Shown here: positions 9,176 through 17,562 of the stretch, piece after piece
How positions within the stretch are numbered: position 1 is the first letter of the stretch
How the letters are laid out: each line of letters starts with the position of its first letter
Notes under the pieces: generated by a model
What the model was told of the DNA's origin: nothing
The model's database searches: none
What the model saw: only the letters and a program-made list of their open reading frames with translations
Translations under genes and position numbers: made by a program
Assembly: GCF_008369165.1 (NCBI RefSeq)
Contig: NZ_VOBA01000001.1
Coordinates: 1,054,001 to 1,118,000, forward strand
DNA length: 64,000 nt
Source: Dietzia sp. ANT_WB102
Lineage (GTDB): Bacteria; Actinomycetota; Actinomycetes; Mycobacteriales; Mycobacteriaceae
Reading direction: 5' to 3'

Positions 9176-10015
9176 TCAGCCCTTGACCGCGCCGGAGGTG
9201 AGGCCCTTGATCATGTGGCGCTGCAGGAGCAGGAACACGATAAGGATCGGGGTGATGGTGAGGATTGTGGCGGCCATGACCATCGGCCAGTCGATGTAGG
9301 CGTCGGTGGAGATGAGGCGTGCCAGGCCGACCTGCAGCGGGGCCACCGTCTCGTCGGAGGCCACGAGGAACGGCCAGAGGTATTCGTTCCACTCGTTGAC
9401 GATCGTGATGAGCGCGAACGCCACGACGGTGGGCCAGCTCATCGGGAGCAATACCCGCAGCAGCAGCTTCATGTGGCCGCAGCCGTCCATTCGTGCGGCC
9501 TCGATGATCTCGAAGGGCAGCGTGAGGAAGTGGTTGCGCATGAGGAACGTGCCGAACGCGACGCCGGCGAGCGGGAAGATGATGCCCTGGAACGTATTGA
9601 TCCAGCCCAGTTGGGAGATCAGCGCATAGTTGGAGATGACGGTGATCTGGTTGGGCACCATCAGTGCGGCCAACACCAGCATGAAGACGACGCCGCGGCC
9701 GGGAAAGCGCAGGTAGACGAACGCGTATGCGCTGAGGATTCCCAGGACGAGTTTCGCGCTGACCAGCGCGCCGGTGATGATCAGCGAGTTGGCGAAGTAT
9801 CGCAGGAACGGCACTTGCTCCACGACCCGCGAGTACGGGTCGGCGGTGACCGGGTCCGGCCACCAGGCCGGCGGTTGGATGTACACCATGTCGGGCGTTT
9901 TAAACGAGGTGACAATGACCCAGTACAGGGGCAACGCGATGATGGCGAGCACCAGGAGCATGGCCAGGTAACCGGCCACCTTCATCGCCCGCGACGGGCC
10001 GGAGATCGGGTTCAT
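9176..10015 (-). CDS. ugpE: ABC transporter permease, UgpE type
   Basis: A 279-residue inner-membrane permease with six predicted helices. The EAA loop is seen as EIIEAARMDGCGHMKLLLRV. The C-terminus ends in the GLTSGAVKG-type tail common to UgpE/MalG permeases. Its start ATG overlaps the ugpA stop by 4 nt (10012-10015), which fixes the start and indicates translational coupling. It partners UgpA to form the transmembrane channel. Confidence 0.92.
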   Translation of the reverse strand: MNPISGPSRAMKVAGYLAMLLVLAIIALPLYWVIVTSFKTPDMVYIQPPAWWPDPVTADPYSRVVEQVPFLRYFANSLIITGALVSAKLVLGILSAYAFVYLRFPGRGVVFMLVLAALMVPNQITVISNYALISQLGWINTFQGIIFPLAGVAFGTFLMRNHFLTLPFEIIEAARMDGCGHMKLLLRVLLPMSWPTVVAFALITIVNEWNEYLWPFLVASDETVAPLQVGLARLISTDAYIDWPMVMAATILTITPILIVFLLLQRHMIKGLTSGAVKG

Positions 10016-11001
10016 ATCGTCTTCCTGTCCATCACGCGCACCTGGATCGCGGTGATGACGAGCAGGACCAGGAACATGATGGTCGCGATGGTGGCGCCGT
10101 AGCCGGCGCGGAAGTTCTGGAACGTCTCCTGGTACACCTGGAACACCATCGTGGTGGTGCCGTTGCCCTGCGGCCCGCCGCGGGTCATCACGTAGATGAT
10201 GTCGAACACCTGCAGAGAGTTGAGCATCACGGTTATCGACAGGAAGAACGTGGTGGGTCGCAGCAACGGCAGGGTGACCGAGCGGAACGTCGCCCATTGC
10301 CCGGCGCCATCCATCTCGGCAGCTTCGTAGAGTTCGGCGGGCTTGGCCTGTAGTGCGGCGAGGTAGATGACGAAGCTGTAGCCGAGGTTCTTCCAGATAT
10401 AGGTCACGGTCACCATGAACAGTGCCCAGTCCGGGTCCTGGTAGAAGTTCGGTACCGGCAGGTCCACCATCGTGAGCAGGGCGGAGATCATGCCAAATCG
10501 CGGGTCGAAGATGAACTGGAACGCCACGCCGATGGCGGCTCCGGCGATCACGAACGGCGCGAACACCGCAGAGCGGACGATGCCCCGACCCACCAGTTGC
10601 TGGTCCAGCAGCAGCGCCAGCGCCAACCCCAGCACCATTGATCCGACGACCGCGGCGAGGGTAAAGATGACCGTGTTCTGCACGACCACCCAGCTGTCGC
10701 CCCGGTTCCACCACTCGATGTAGTTGGACCAGCCGATGAAGGTCGAGGTGGGCGAGGAGATGTTCCAGTCGAAGAAGCTCAACCGGATGTTGTCGATGAG
10801 CGGCCGGTAGACGAACATCCCGAGGAGGGCGAGGTTGGGAAGGACGAGCGCGAGGAACAACAGTTTTTCGCCCGTGGATCCGCCCCGGCGGACGCGGTGT
10901 CGCTGCAGCTTGCGCTCGGGTGGCGCGGCGGAGTCCGACCTCTCGGCCGGTGGGGAGGACGATGTCTGCACGGTGGAAGCCTCGTCGTCATGGATGAACA
11001 T
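10012..11001 (-). CDS. ugpA: ABC transporter permease, UgpA type; first gene of the ugp operon
   Basis: A 329-residue permease. A hydrophilic 45-residue N-terminal segment precedes six helices, and the EAA motif is seen as ELYEAAEMDGAGQWATFRSV. It is the first gene of the minus-strand ugpA-ugpE-ugpB-ugpC operon, the order I recall for the mycobacterial ugp locus. A TATCGT hexamer lies about 20 nt upstream of the ATG as a plausible -10, giving a very short leader. Confidence 0.92.
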   Translation of the reverse strand: MFIHDDEASTVQTSSSPPAERSDSAAPPERKLQRHRVRRGGSTGEKLLFLALVLPNLALLGMFVYRPLIDNIRLSFFDWNISSPTSTFIGWSNYIEWWNRGDSWVVVQNTVIFTLAAVVGSMVLGLALALLLDQQLVGRGIVRSAVFAPFVIAGAAIGVAFQFIFDPRFGMISALLTMVDLPVPNFYQDPDWALFMVTVTYIWKNLGYSFVIYLAALQAKPAELYEAAEMDGAGQWATFRSVTLPLLRPTTFFLSITVMLNSLQVFDIIYVMTRGGPQGNGTTTMVFQVYQETFQNFRAGYGATIATIMFLVLLVITAIQVRVMDRKTI

Positions 11002-11004
11002 ATC

Positions 11005-11016
11005 TTGTCCGGACGA
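11005..11016 (-). promoter_or_regulatory. Near-palindrome at the ugp operon start
   Basis: A 12-nt near-palindrome with a perfect GTCCGGAC core lies 4-15 nt upstream of the ugpA ATG. It may be a repressor site overlapping the transcription start; this rests only on symmetry and position. Confidence 0.3.
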
Positions 11017-11114
11017 TAGACCACCGGTGGCCGGTTGAGGGCTAAACGGTACAGATGTTGAAAAAAGCCGTGCCGCACCGCGTTACGCGCTCGGTCGGGG
11101 CACCGGCGACCGCG

Positions 11115-12056
11115 TCAGTAGTTCCAGTCGCCCTGACCGTCGAAGCCGCCGAAGGGGCGCCCGGGGCCGTTCTTAACGATGAACGGGTCGCCGTTGCGGG
11201 TGGAGTCGTAGTACCAGCGGGCGTCCTCCGGACTGACGTTGAGACAGCCGTGGGAGACGTTGCGGACGCCCTGGTCAGCGACCGACCACGGTGCGGAGTG
11301 GATGTAGATGCCGTCATAGCTGAGCCGGACCGCGTCATGGACGATGGAGTTGTACCCGCCGTCTTCGATTCTCAGCCCGAACGACTCGGAGTTCATGCGG
11401 ACCTCCCGTCCGCGCTGACCGGTGTAATAGACGCCGTTGTAGGTGTCCCAGCTGGGCCTTCCGGCGGAGGCGCGCATCGTGCGGCTGTGTTGTCCGTTGC
11501 GGGTGACGGTGACGAGCTTGGTGCGGTCGTCGAACTCGGCGATCACGGCGTCGCCGGTCCGGAAGTTCTGCTGGCGTTTTCCGCCGGCCCACACGGTCAC
11601 CGAGCTGTTGACGGGCCAGAAGTGGTGGGGACGCCACCGCACCTCGCGGTCGTTCACCCAGTAGAACTTGCCGGCTACGGGCGGTTCGGTCCGGACGCCG
11701 AGCGTGGCCTCGGCCCGCGCCCGGTCGGTGATGGGACGGTCGAAGAAGAACATGACCGGCTGCGCCACCCCCACGACCTCGTTCGGGGTGGGGAAGATGT
11801 TGACGTCGCCGTACTCGGGCGCCGGACGCTCGGGCCCGATGACCGGGTAGGTGAGTACGGGCATCGCGGCAAGTCCCGGGACCGGCGGGGTGGGCAGGGG
11901 GGCGTTCTCGAGTTGCGGTACCCCGGGAGGGCTCAGTGGCATCACGGACTGTGCCCGGGCGGTCGGGGCCGAGGCGGCGCCGGCGGCCACGCCCAGTGCG
12001 AGCGTGATCGCGGCGAGGGTCGCGGCGGCGGCCGAGGAGCGGGTGGAACGGATCAC
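11115..12056 (-). CDS. Secreted L,D-transpeptidase (Ig-like plus YkuD), copy A
   Basis: A 313-residue cell-wall enzyme that would form 3-3 crosslinks between meso-DAP residues of peptidoglycan stem peptides. The signal peptide spans roughly residues 1-35 (ending ARAQS). An Ig-like domain (about 75-150) with a PVMFFFDRPI strand precedes the YkuD domain. The catalytic block IHSAPWSVADQGVRNVSHGC places the nucleophilic Cys in the SHGCLN motif, with the conserved His upstream. There is no lipobox, unlike LdtMt2. It is the downstream member of a tandem pair and shares the C-terminal GQGDWNY with copy B. Confidence 0.93.
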   Translation of the reverse strand: MIRSTRSSAAAATLAAITLALGVAAGAASAPTARAQSVMPLSPPGVPQLENAPLPTPPVPGLAAMPVLTYPVIGPERPAPEYGDVNIFPTPNEVVGVAQPVMFFFDRPITDRARAEATLGVRTEPPVAGKFYWVNDREVRWRPHHFWPVNSSVTVWAGGKRQQNFRTGDAVIAEFDDRTKLVTVTRNGQHSRTMRASAGRPSWDTYNGVYYTGQRGREVRMNSESFGLRIEDGGYNSIVHDAVRLSYDGIYIHSAPWSVADQGVRNVSHGCLNVSPEDARWYYDSTRNGDPFIVKNGPGRPFGGFDGQGDWNY

Positions 12057-12175
12057 GAGATGGCTCCTGAGGGGCGGCGGTGGATTCTCTAAGCGTTACG
12101 ACAGGTTTCTACCCGGGTCTGTCGCACGCCACAACCGAAGCGGTGCATTCGCAGTGGTCCGCTCACCCCGCCCGG

Positions 12176-13099
12176 TCAGTAGTTCCAGTCGCCCTGGCCG
12201 TCGAAGGCCCCGAGCTGCCGGCCGGGGCCGTTCATCACGATGAACGGGTCGCCGTTGCGGGTGTTGTCGAAGTACCAGGCAGCGTCCTCGGGGTTGAGGT
12301 TGAGGCAGCCGTGGGAGACGTTCCGGACGCCCTGGTCGGCCACCGACCAGGGCGCGGAATGGATGAAGATGCCGTCGTAGCTCAACCGCACGCCGTTCTC
12401 GACGGTCGTGTCGTACCCGCCGTCGGTCCTGGACAAGCCCCAGGTCGACGAGTCCATGCGTACCTCGCGGGCGCGCCAGCCGTTGTAGTAGATGCCGTTG
12501 TGGGTGGCGTAGGCGTCGCGGCCCGCGGAGGCCCTCATCGTGCGCACGACCTGCCCGTTGCGGGTCACGGTGACGGTGTGGGTGTTGTCATCGTAGGTGG
12601 ACACGACCGCGTCGCCGGTGCGGAAGGCGGTCTCGCGTCCGCCGGCCCACACGGTGACGGAGGTGCCCGCGGGCCAGAACTCGTGGGGCCGCCACCGCAG
12701 TTCCGTGTCGCTGATCCAGTAGAACTTGCCGCCGACCGGGGGCGCGGTCCGGATCCCCACCGCGGCCTCGGCGCGGGCGTGATCGGTGATGGGCTGGTCG
12801 AACCGGATCATCACCGGTTGCGCGACACCCACCGTTTCGCCGTGGGTGGGGTAGACCGAGGACACCTCGGCCTCGGCCTGCGGTCGCGTCGGGGCGGGGA
12901 CGGGGATGGTGAGGACCCCGGACAGTCCCGGGATCGCGGGCGTCGGGAGCGGGGCTGACTCCAGGCCGAGCGCGCCGACCGATCCGGTGGAGCCGGTGGA
13001 GCCAATGAGGGACTGCGCGGAGACGGCTGGGGATGGGCCGACGACGGCGAGGCCGGCCGCGGCCAGAAGCGTTGCGATGAACCGACTACGGCGCGACAT
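12176..13099 (-). CDS. Secreted L,D-transpeptidase (Ig-like plus YkuD), copy B
   Basis: A 307-residue paralogue of copy A, with signal peptide (ending AVSAQS), Ig-like domain and YkuD domain. The active-site SHGCLN is intact and the tail GDWNY is identical. ATG 13099 is chosen because AGGAG lies about 6 nt upstream; a longer frame to 13165 adds an Arg-rich stretch that would spoil the signal peptide. Copies A and B are near-identical across the catalytic block but differ in the N-terminal linker. The 119-nt gap between them has no obvious terminator, so they may be co-transcribed. Confidence 0.93.
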   Translation of the reverse strand: MSRRSRFIATLLAAAGLAVVGPSPAVSAQSLIGSTGSTGSVGALGLESAPLPTPAIPGLSGVLTIPVPAPTRPQAEAEVSSVYPTHGETVGVAQPVMIRFDQPITDHARAEAAVGIRTAPPVGGKFYWISDTELRWRPHEFWPAGTSVTVWAGGRETAFRTGDAVVSTYDDNTHTVTVTRNGQVVRTMRASAGRDAYATHNGIYYNGWRAREVRMDSSTWGLSRTDGGYDTTVENGVRLSYDGIFIHSAPWSVADQGVRNVSHGCLNLNPEDAAWYFDNTRNGDPFIVMNGPGRQLGAFDGQGDWNY

Positions 13100-13577
13100 C
13101 GTTCTCCTCGGTGCGTGTACCGCGTCGGGGCGGCGACGACGGGGGCGGCGGGACGGAGAGAGCAAGCCACATCCGTCACTTCAGTAACATTTGCAACACT
13201 ACCGCCGCCTCGTGCCGCGTGTACACCCGCAGGTTCTTCGGGGCTCCTGTCCGGCGGCGGGTGCGATCGGTCACTCTTCCAATGTTCGTTGGTAACAGTG
13301 AGGGAAGAACCGCTGGTAGATGCTTCCAGAGCCCCTAGTTGAGCCAAAGTCAGCGGAGAAATGCCTGTTCATGGCCTTGCTTGGTGATCGGATGCAACAT
13401 AGGGTCGACTCAGTCACCGCCGAGGGGTTGGTGGCGAAGTGAAGTGGTTGCTGAGGGGCTGCTACTTCACACAAAGAGGGGCCGGTCGTAGACCGGGGCA
13501 CCTGGGGGGGTGCTGACCCGCAGCCTTGAAGGGCGGCGTGGAGGCCGGATCGCGGGATGTGCGATCTGCCGGATTGA
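13100..13577. other. Non-coding gap with several short hairpins
   Basis: About 0.48 kb with no convincing gene. It should contain the promoter of transpeptidase copy B at its left end. On the plus strand it has a 7-bp stem with an 18-nt loop (13439-13445 with 13464-13470) and then a tight 6-bp stem with a GTA loop (13482-13487 with 13491-13496). The sequence GCTGAGGGGCT occurs both in the first loop and in the terminator loop at 13592-13602. A 40-codon plus-strand frame (13320-13442) has GAGGGAAG upstream but at poor spacing. A structured RNA is possible; I recognise no known family. Confidence 0.4.
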
Positions 13578-13616
13578 GGAACGGCGTCGGATGCTGAGGG
13601 GCTCCGGCGCCGTTCC
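13578..13616 (-). terminator. Hairpin terminator after the DUF3558-like lipoprotein gene
   Basis: A 13-bp stem with one G-U pair (13578-13590 with 13604-13616) and a 13-nt loop, 35 nt beyond the stop of the minus-strand lipoprotein gene. Confidence 0.6.
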
Positions 13617-13650
13617 CGTCATTTCTTACCCGTGATTTCTTCCGCGTGTT

Positions 13651-14469
13651 CTAGGCGAGGATCTCGTCCGCCACCCGGTGCAGCCCGGCCAGTGCGGAGT
13701 CCTCGGCCTCGGGTGATCGGGGGGTCTCGGGTCTGAGCAGGGTGATGTGCCACAATTCCTTGCCGGACACCAGGATCGTGTGCACCTCGACGCCGCCTCC
13801 GGTGGGTGCGGCCACACAGTCGATGTACAGCGCATCGGGCTCGGGGTCGACGACCGCGGGCGCCTCGGGAGCTCCGGGGGCCGACCGCCCTGTCTTTCCC
13901 GCGCCCGTCCCACGGATCGCCGAGCATGCGTACCGGTCGCCCAGCAACGTGGACTGACCGGCGAGCGCGGCCTCCGCGCCGCCGCGCGGCACCACGACCC
14001 CGGCAGCGAAGGTGTCCGGGACGAGGTCCGGATCGAGCGCCGGCGCAGGAGTTGTGTCACTCGGCGTCTCTTCTGGCGTGGTCGTGGCGGCCGAGTCGGC
14101 GGCGGCACTCTCCAGTCCGGCCTCGTACCTCTCGGGCGATCCCGGGCCACCGTAGGTGCACAGCAGGCCTAGGTCGCCGGAGCCGGTCGGTTCGACATCC
14201 GGCATGTCGGCGCCGGTGAGGTCGATGATCTCGTCGGTTGTCAGGCCCAGCAGTTCGCAGGCGTTGAGCCGCTCCTCCGGCGCGGACCGGCCCTCGACCA
14301 TCTTGGCCGCGACCTCGGGCTGGGGGACCGGGCTCAGCCTCGGCGGACCCGAATCGGCGGGGTCGGAGCCGATGACTGTGCACCCAGCCACGGTCAGCGC
14401 AGTTGCGACGGCGACGAACCCGGGGGCGAGACGACGCCCGTGGGCCGGGCCGGAGCGCTGCGTTCGCAT
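13651..14469 (-). CDS. Lipoprotein, DUF3558-like
   Basis: A 272-residue exported lipoprotein of unknown function. The N-terminus has basic residues, a hydrophobic core and a lipobox ending VAGC near residue 30. An ACELLG segment followed by LLCTYG provides paired Cys as in the mycobacterial DUF3558 family. A Thr/Pro/Glu-rich linker lies near residues 125-150. The C-terminal half contains a further Cys pair (YACSAI and IDCVAA). It lies downstream of and co-directional with a TetR gene (63-nt gap). The family match is by pattern only. Confidence 0.65.
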   Translation of the reverse strand: MRTQRSGPAHGRRLAPGFVAVATALTVAGCTVIGSDPADSGPPRLSPVPQPEVAAKMVEGRSAPEERLNACELLGLTTDEIIDLTGADMPDVEPTGSGDLGLLCTYGGPGSPERYEAGLESAAADSAATTTPEETPSDTTPAPALDPDLVPDTFAAGVVVPRGGAEAALAGQSTLLGDRYACSAIRGTGAGKTGRSAPGAPEAPAVVDPEPDALYIDCVAAPTGGGVEVHTILVSGKELWHITLLRPETPRSPEAEDSALAGLHRVADEILA

Positions 14470-14532
14470 GGCCCGATCCTACGGGGCGGGCCGGTGGCCA
14501 GGTTCCTGGGCACGGGTGCCCCGGCAGCGGCG

Positions 14533-15123
14533 TCAGGCCCCGTCGGCCGGTTCGGACACCGAGGCCCGGATCGCGTCGAACGACTCCTTGATGCGGTACT
14601 CCAGCAATGAACCGGGTTCGTCGGTGCGCCACCGCTCCACGGCGACCCGCAGGATCGCGATGGAGGCTGCCGCAACCGTGGCGGCCTCCACGGAATCGGG
14701 TGCCCGGCCCTCACGGCGGGCCACCAGGTACGCGAGTTCCTTCTCGGTCATCGCGAGGATTTCGTGGACCTGGACCCGGACGCCCTGCTCCAGGCGCCAC
14801 ATGTCGTGAAAGCGGTCGAAGGAGGGGCTTTGTCGACGCGCAGTGGAGACCTGGTGCCACATGAGCCGCGCCAGGGCGGTCATCGTCGAGACACTGCGGT
14901 CGGTGAGGAACTCCTCCACGGCGTCGCGCCCGGCCGGGGGCGTGTCCGGGATGCAGGCGGCGGCCTTGGACGGGAAATAGTTGAAGAACGTCCGCCTCGA
15001 CACGCTGGCAGCCTTGGCGATCTCGTCGACCGTCACCGCGTCGAGTCCGCGCTCGATGACCAGGTCGACGGCGGCTGCGGAGATGGCCTTGCGCAGGTCC
15101 CGTCGGCGGTAGCCCGCGCCCAT
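14533..15123 (-). CDS. TetR-family regulator
   Basis: A 196-residue repressor. The N-terminal helix-turn-helix (residues about 8-55) includes VTVDEIAKAASVSRRTFFNY followed by FPSKAA, the standard TetR recognition segment. The C-terminal ligand domain is not assignable. ATG 15123 is chosen because GGAGGTG lies just upstream; a GTG at 15144 is in frame but precedes that site. It is divergent from the 15218 lipoprotein gene and could regulate it. Confidence 0.88.
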   Translation of the reverse strand: MGAGYRRRDLRKAISAAAVDLVIERGLDAVTVDEIAKAASVSRRTFFNYFPSKAAACIPDTPPAGRDAVEEFLTDRSVSTMTALARLMWHQVSTARRQSPSFDRFHDMWRLEQGVRVQVHEILAMTEKELAYLVARREGRAPDSVEAATVAAASIAILRVAVERWRTDEPGSLLEYRIKESFDAIRASVSEPADGA

Positions 15124-15217
15124 CGCCCACCTCCCGGGGACCACACCGTGTCCGGCTCTCGTCTACGTCGTCACTGCTGCCAACATTACCGACCGGTCCG
15201 GCATCTATCCTGGCCGC

Positions 15218-15766
15218 ATGCGTAGATCCGTCTCCCCAGTTCTCGCCACGGTGTCCGCGGTCCTGGTCGGTGCGCTCGCCGGTTGCGGCGGAGCCTCCGA
15301 GCCCGCGGCGGAGATGGGCACCATCAGAACCGCCCCGCCCGAGGCCACAGAGCCCGAACTGCCGCGGGTCGATCCGGTAGCGGATGCCGAGTGCCCGTAT
15401 CTGTCCGCCGAGGAAGTGTCGCGACTGAACGGTGTGCCCGCCACCGACGTGCGGATCGACGACGGCGTGGACCCTGCGGCCTGCTTCTTCTACGACGCCG
15501 AGGGGGCCGTGCAGCTCACGACCACCGTGTATTCGGTCGCCTCCGCGGAGCGAGCGGCGGAGTTGGTGGAGGAGTCGGCGCCCGCGGGTGAGTCCGATCC
15601 CTCGGAAGCGGAGGGCGGCTGGAGTGGCGGCCGCACTGGAGGCCCGGGCGGTTCCCTACTGGTGCTGGCCCGCGGCGCGCAGGTGTTGGCTGTGCAGTCC
15701 ACGCAGGAGGATTCGGTCACCGTTCAGCAGATTGCCGAGCTCGTCGGGCCCCGGGTCGCGGACTGA
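15218..15766 (+). CDS. Lipoprotein, DUF2020-like
   Basis: A 182-residue predicted lipoprotein with a lipobox ending LAGC near residue 23. The mature part carries ECPYLSAEEV and CFFYDAEG, a Cys-pair pattern matching the corynebacterial DUF2020 family as I recall it. A Ser/Gly-rich loop lies near residues 125-140. It is divergent from the 15123 TetR gene, with a 94-nt intergenic region available for shared control. Function unknown. Confidence 0.6.
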   Translation: MRRSVSPVLATVSAVLVGALAGCGGASEPAAEMGTIRTAPPEATEPELPRVDPVADAECPYLSAEEVSRLNGVPATDVRIDDGVDPAACFFYDAEGAVQLTTTVYSVASAERAAELVEESAPAGESDPSEAEGGWSGGRTGGPGGSLLVLARGAQVLAVQSTQEDSVTVQQIAELVGPRVAD

Positions 15767-15814
15767 CCGGCCCGCCACGGGCGGTGCCTTCCGTGGTGCT
15801 GTCCGTGGAGGGGC

Positions 15815-16417
15815 TCACGTCGGGTCGGTGATCATCCCCAGGATGAGCTCGGCCATGCTGCGGGCGGTCATCGCTGTGGTCCGGACCTCGCCGAGCATCG
15901 CGGCCGTGACCGAGCCGTCGTGGAGGAGCGCCAGCCGGTCGGCCAGGTCGGAGATGTTCTCTGGGTCCTGCAAGCCCATCCCGGCGAGCTCGGAGTGCAG
16001 CGTCTCGGCGACCCACTGCCGTTGATCGGCCACGGCGGCGCGGATGGCGCGTTCGCCGTCTGTCGTCGGGCTGGGGAATTCGATCGCCGCCGCCAGGTGG
16101 CACGAACCGGGCATTGCAGGCTCGACCTGCTCGCGGACGATGTCGAAGAGTGCGAGGATGCGCCCCCGTGAGTCCGGGGCGAGGTCTGCGCGGCGGCGCC
16201 ACAGTTCGCGGTCCCGCTGGCCCACCGAGCGCAGATAGGCCACGACGAGTTCGTCCTTGGAGCCGTAGGTGTTGTAAAGGCTGGCCTTGGCCACCCCGGC
16301 CTCCCGCAGAATCCGGTCGATGCCCACCGCCCGGATCCCGTCGGAGGAGAACAGACGGGTCGCCGTCGCCAGAAGCCGCTCCCGCGGCCCGGGCTTGGTC
16401 GACCGTGTGCTCGTCAC
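15815..16417 (-). CDS. TetR-family regulator
   Basis: About 200 residues. The N-terminal HTH reads GIDRILREAGVAKASLYNTY followed by GSKDEL, typical of the TetR branch with a C-terminal cap of the TetR_C type (FPSPTTDGERA region). GTG 16417 (VTSTRSTKPGPRERLL) is preferred; another GTG at 16450 adds 11 residues and neither has a strong ribosome site. Target unknown. It converges on the 15218 lipoprotein gene. Confidence 0.85.
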   Translation of the reverse strand: MTSTRSTKPGPRERLLATATRLFSSDGIRAVGIDRILREAGVAKASLYNTYGSKDELVVAYLRSVGQRDRELWRRRADLAPDSRGRILALFDIVREQVEPAMPGSCHLAAAIEFPSPTTDGERAIRAAVADQRQWVAETLHSELAGMGLQDPENISDLADRLALLHDGSVTAAMLGEVRTTAMTARSMAELILGMITDPT

Positions 16418-16473
16418 GTGTGACAGCCTATCGGCAGTGACCGTCGACACGACGGTGGCCGGGGTGCGCCACG

Positions 16474-16740
16474 TCAGGCCGGTGGCCGGCCCTCGGTGGA
16501 CGGACCATCGTGCGGGGTGGTGGCCGGGCCGGGGGTGCCGCCCGGGGCATCAGGCGCGCCGGGCGCGTCCGCGGTGCGGCCGGTGAGGAACTCGCCGGCC
16601 TTCTGCTGGGCGGTGTCTGTGTGCTTGGCGTGCTTACCGCCGGTGTGCTTGTCGAACGCGTCGCCAACCTTGTCCAGAGCCGACTCCACCTTGTCCGGAT
16701 TCTTGCGTGCGAGGTCCTTGGCCTTGTCGAACAGTCCCAT
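16474..16740 (-). CDS. Small MT0933-type antitoxin-like protein
   Basis: An 88-residue hydrophilic protein. Its start, MGLFDKAKDLARKNPDKVE, and the GDAFDKHTGGKHAKHTD segment match the actinobacterial MT0933 antitoxin family, whose members are Lys-rich helical proteins. The last 35 residues are Pro/Gly/Ala-rich and probably disordered. ATG 16740 has GGAG 8 nt upstream; ATG 16752 is a less likely alternative. No toxin-like ORF adjoins it, so a toxin-antitoxin role is unsupported here. Confidence 0.7.
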   Translation of the reverse strand: MGLFDKAKDLARKNPDKVESALDKVGDAFDKHTGGKHAKHTDTAQQKAGEFLTGRTADAPGAPDAPGGTPGPATTPHDGPSTEGRPPA

Positions 16741-16831
16741 CGGGTGCTCCATTCAATCGTGGTTCTTTACGCGGCCGGCCCGGCCCCCGCATGGGGACCG
16801 GGCCGGCCAGTGAGTACGGGTAGGGGGTAGG

Positions 16832-17110
16832 TCAGACCCTGGTGCGTCCGCGCCCACGCACGGCAGAGACGATGAAGATGAGCAGGCACGCGCCGATGAT
16901 GGCCGCGACGAAGCCCCAGATGGAGAAGGCCTCCGGCATGCCACCGCCTCCGGTGATCAGCGAGACGATGAGGCCCACGACGAAGGCGCCGATGATACCT
17001 GACAGGATATTGGCGACCGCGCCCATCTGCGCGTTCTTGCCCATGATCATAGAGGCGATCCAGCCAGCCAGGCCACCAACGATGATCCAGGAGATGATGC
17101 TCCACAGCAT
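16832..17110 (-). CDS. GlsB/YeaQ/YmgE-family small membrane protein
   Basis: A 92-residue protein with three hydrophobic helices. The first is followed by the family pattern GGLAGWIASMIMG, with GIIGAFVVGLIV in the second helix. Known as transglycosylase-associated or GlsB proteins, they are often stress-induced, and the biochemical role is unsettled. It is co-directional with the MT0933-type gene in a region of stress-linked small genes. Confidence 0.85.
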   Translation of the reverse strand: MLWSIISWIIVGGLAGWIASMIMGKNAQMGAVANILSGIIGAFVVGLIVSLITGGGGMPEAFSIWGFVAAIIGACLLIFIVSAVRGRGRTRV

Positions 17111-17271
17111 TGTGGTTGTCCTTTCCCGAGAGTGATACTCGGCCCGGGACGGGCCGCTCTCTCAGGTAAACACGATGGCGACACGAATATTCCCGTTGGC
17201 CCGCGGCGCGCCGTCAACCGTCGCCCACTCGTTACCGGCCCGTGACTATCCGGATGTTGGTAGGGGCTCGA

Positions 17272-17562
17272 TCAGGCGACCTCGGCGGAGCCGGGGTGTT
17301 TGTCGATGTATCCCGCGACGAACGAGCACGACGGGCGAACGCGCAGGCCCTCGTCCTTCGTCACCTGTAGTGCCTCGCCGACCAGTTTCCCGGCGAGTCC
17401 TCGCCCGCCGAACTCGGAGGCGACCACTGTGTGGGGGAACTCCCGAACACCATCGGTGCCGTCGGAGTAATCGGTGTAGCCCGCCACGACCTCGTCCACG
17501 AGGATCTCGAAACGCCCGGCCGCGGCATCGCGCCGGACCCGAACGTTCTCCGAAGCGCTCAT
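17272..17562 (-). CDS. GNAT-like N-acetyltransferase, YjdJ type
   Basis: A 96-residue single-domain protein of the short GNAT group. EFPHTVVASEFGGRGLAGKL holds the acetyl-CoA pyrophosphate loop (GGRGLAGKLV), and the C-terminal CSFVAGYIDKHP block is the family hallmark. ATG 17562 overlaps the universal-stress-protein stop by 4 nt, so the two are translationally coupled. Substrate unknown. Confidence 0.88.
   Translation of the reverse strand: MSASENVRVRRDAAAGRFEILVDEVVAGYTDYSDGTDGVREFPHTVVASEFGGRGLAGKLVGEALQVTKDEGLRVRPSCSFVAGYIDKHPGSAEVA

Noticed and set aside
13280-13500. tmRNA, SRP RNA or RNase P RNA in the gap after the transpeptidases
   Set aside because: None of the hallmark conserved cores of these RNAs could be found.
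16474-17110. Toxin-antitoxin pair around the MT0933-type protein
   Set aside because: The neighbour is a GlsB-type membrane protein, not a toxin, and no other small toxin-like ORF adjoins.
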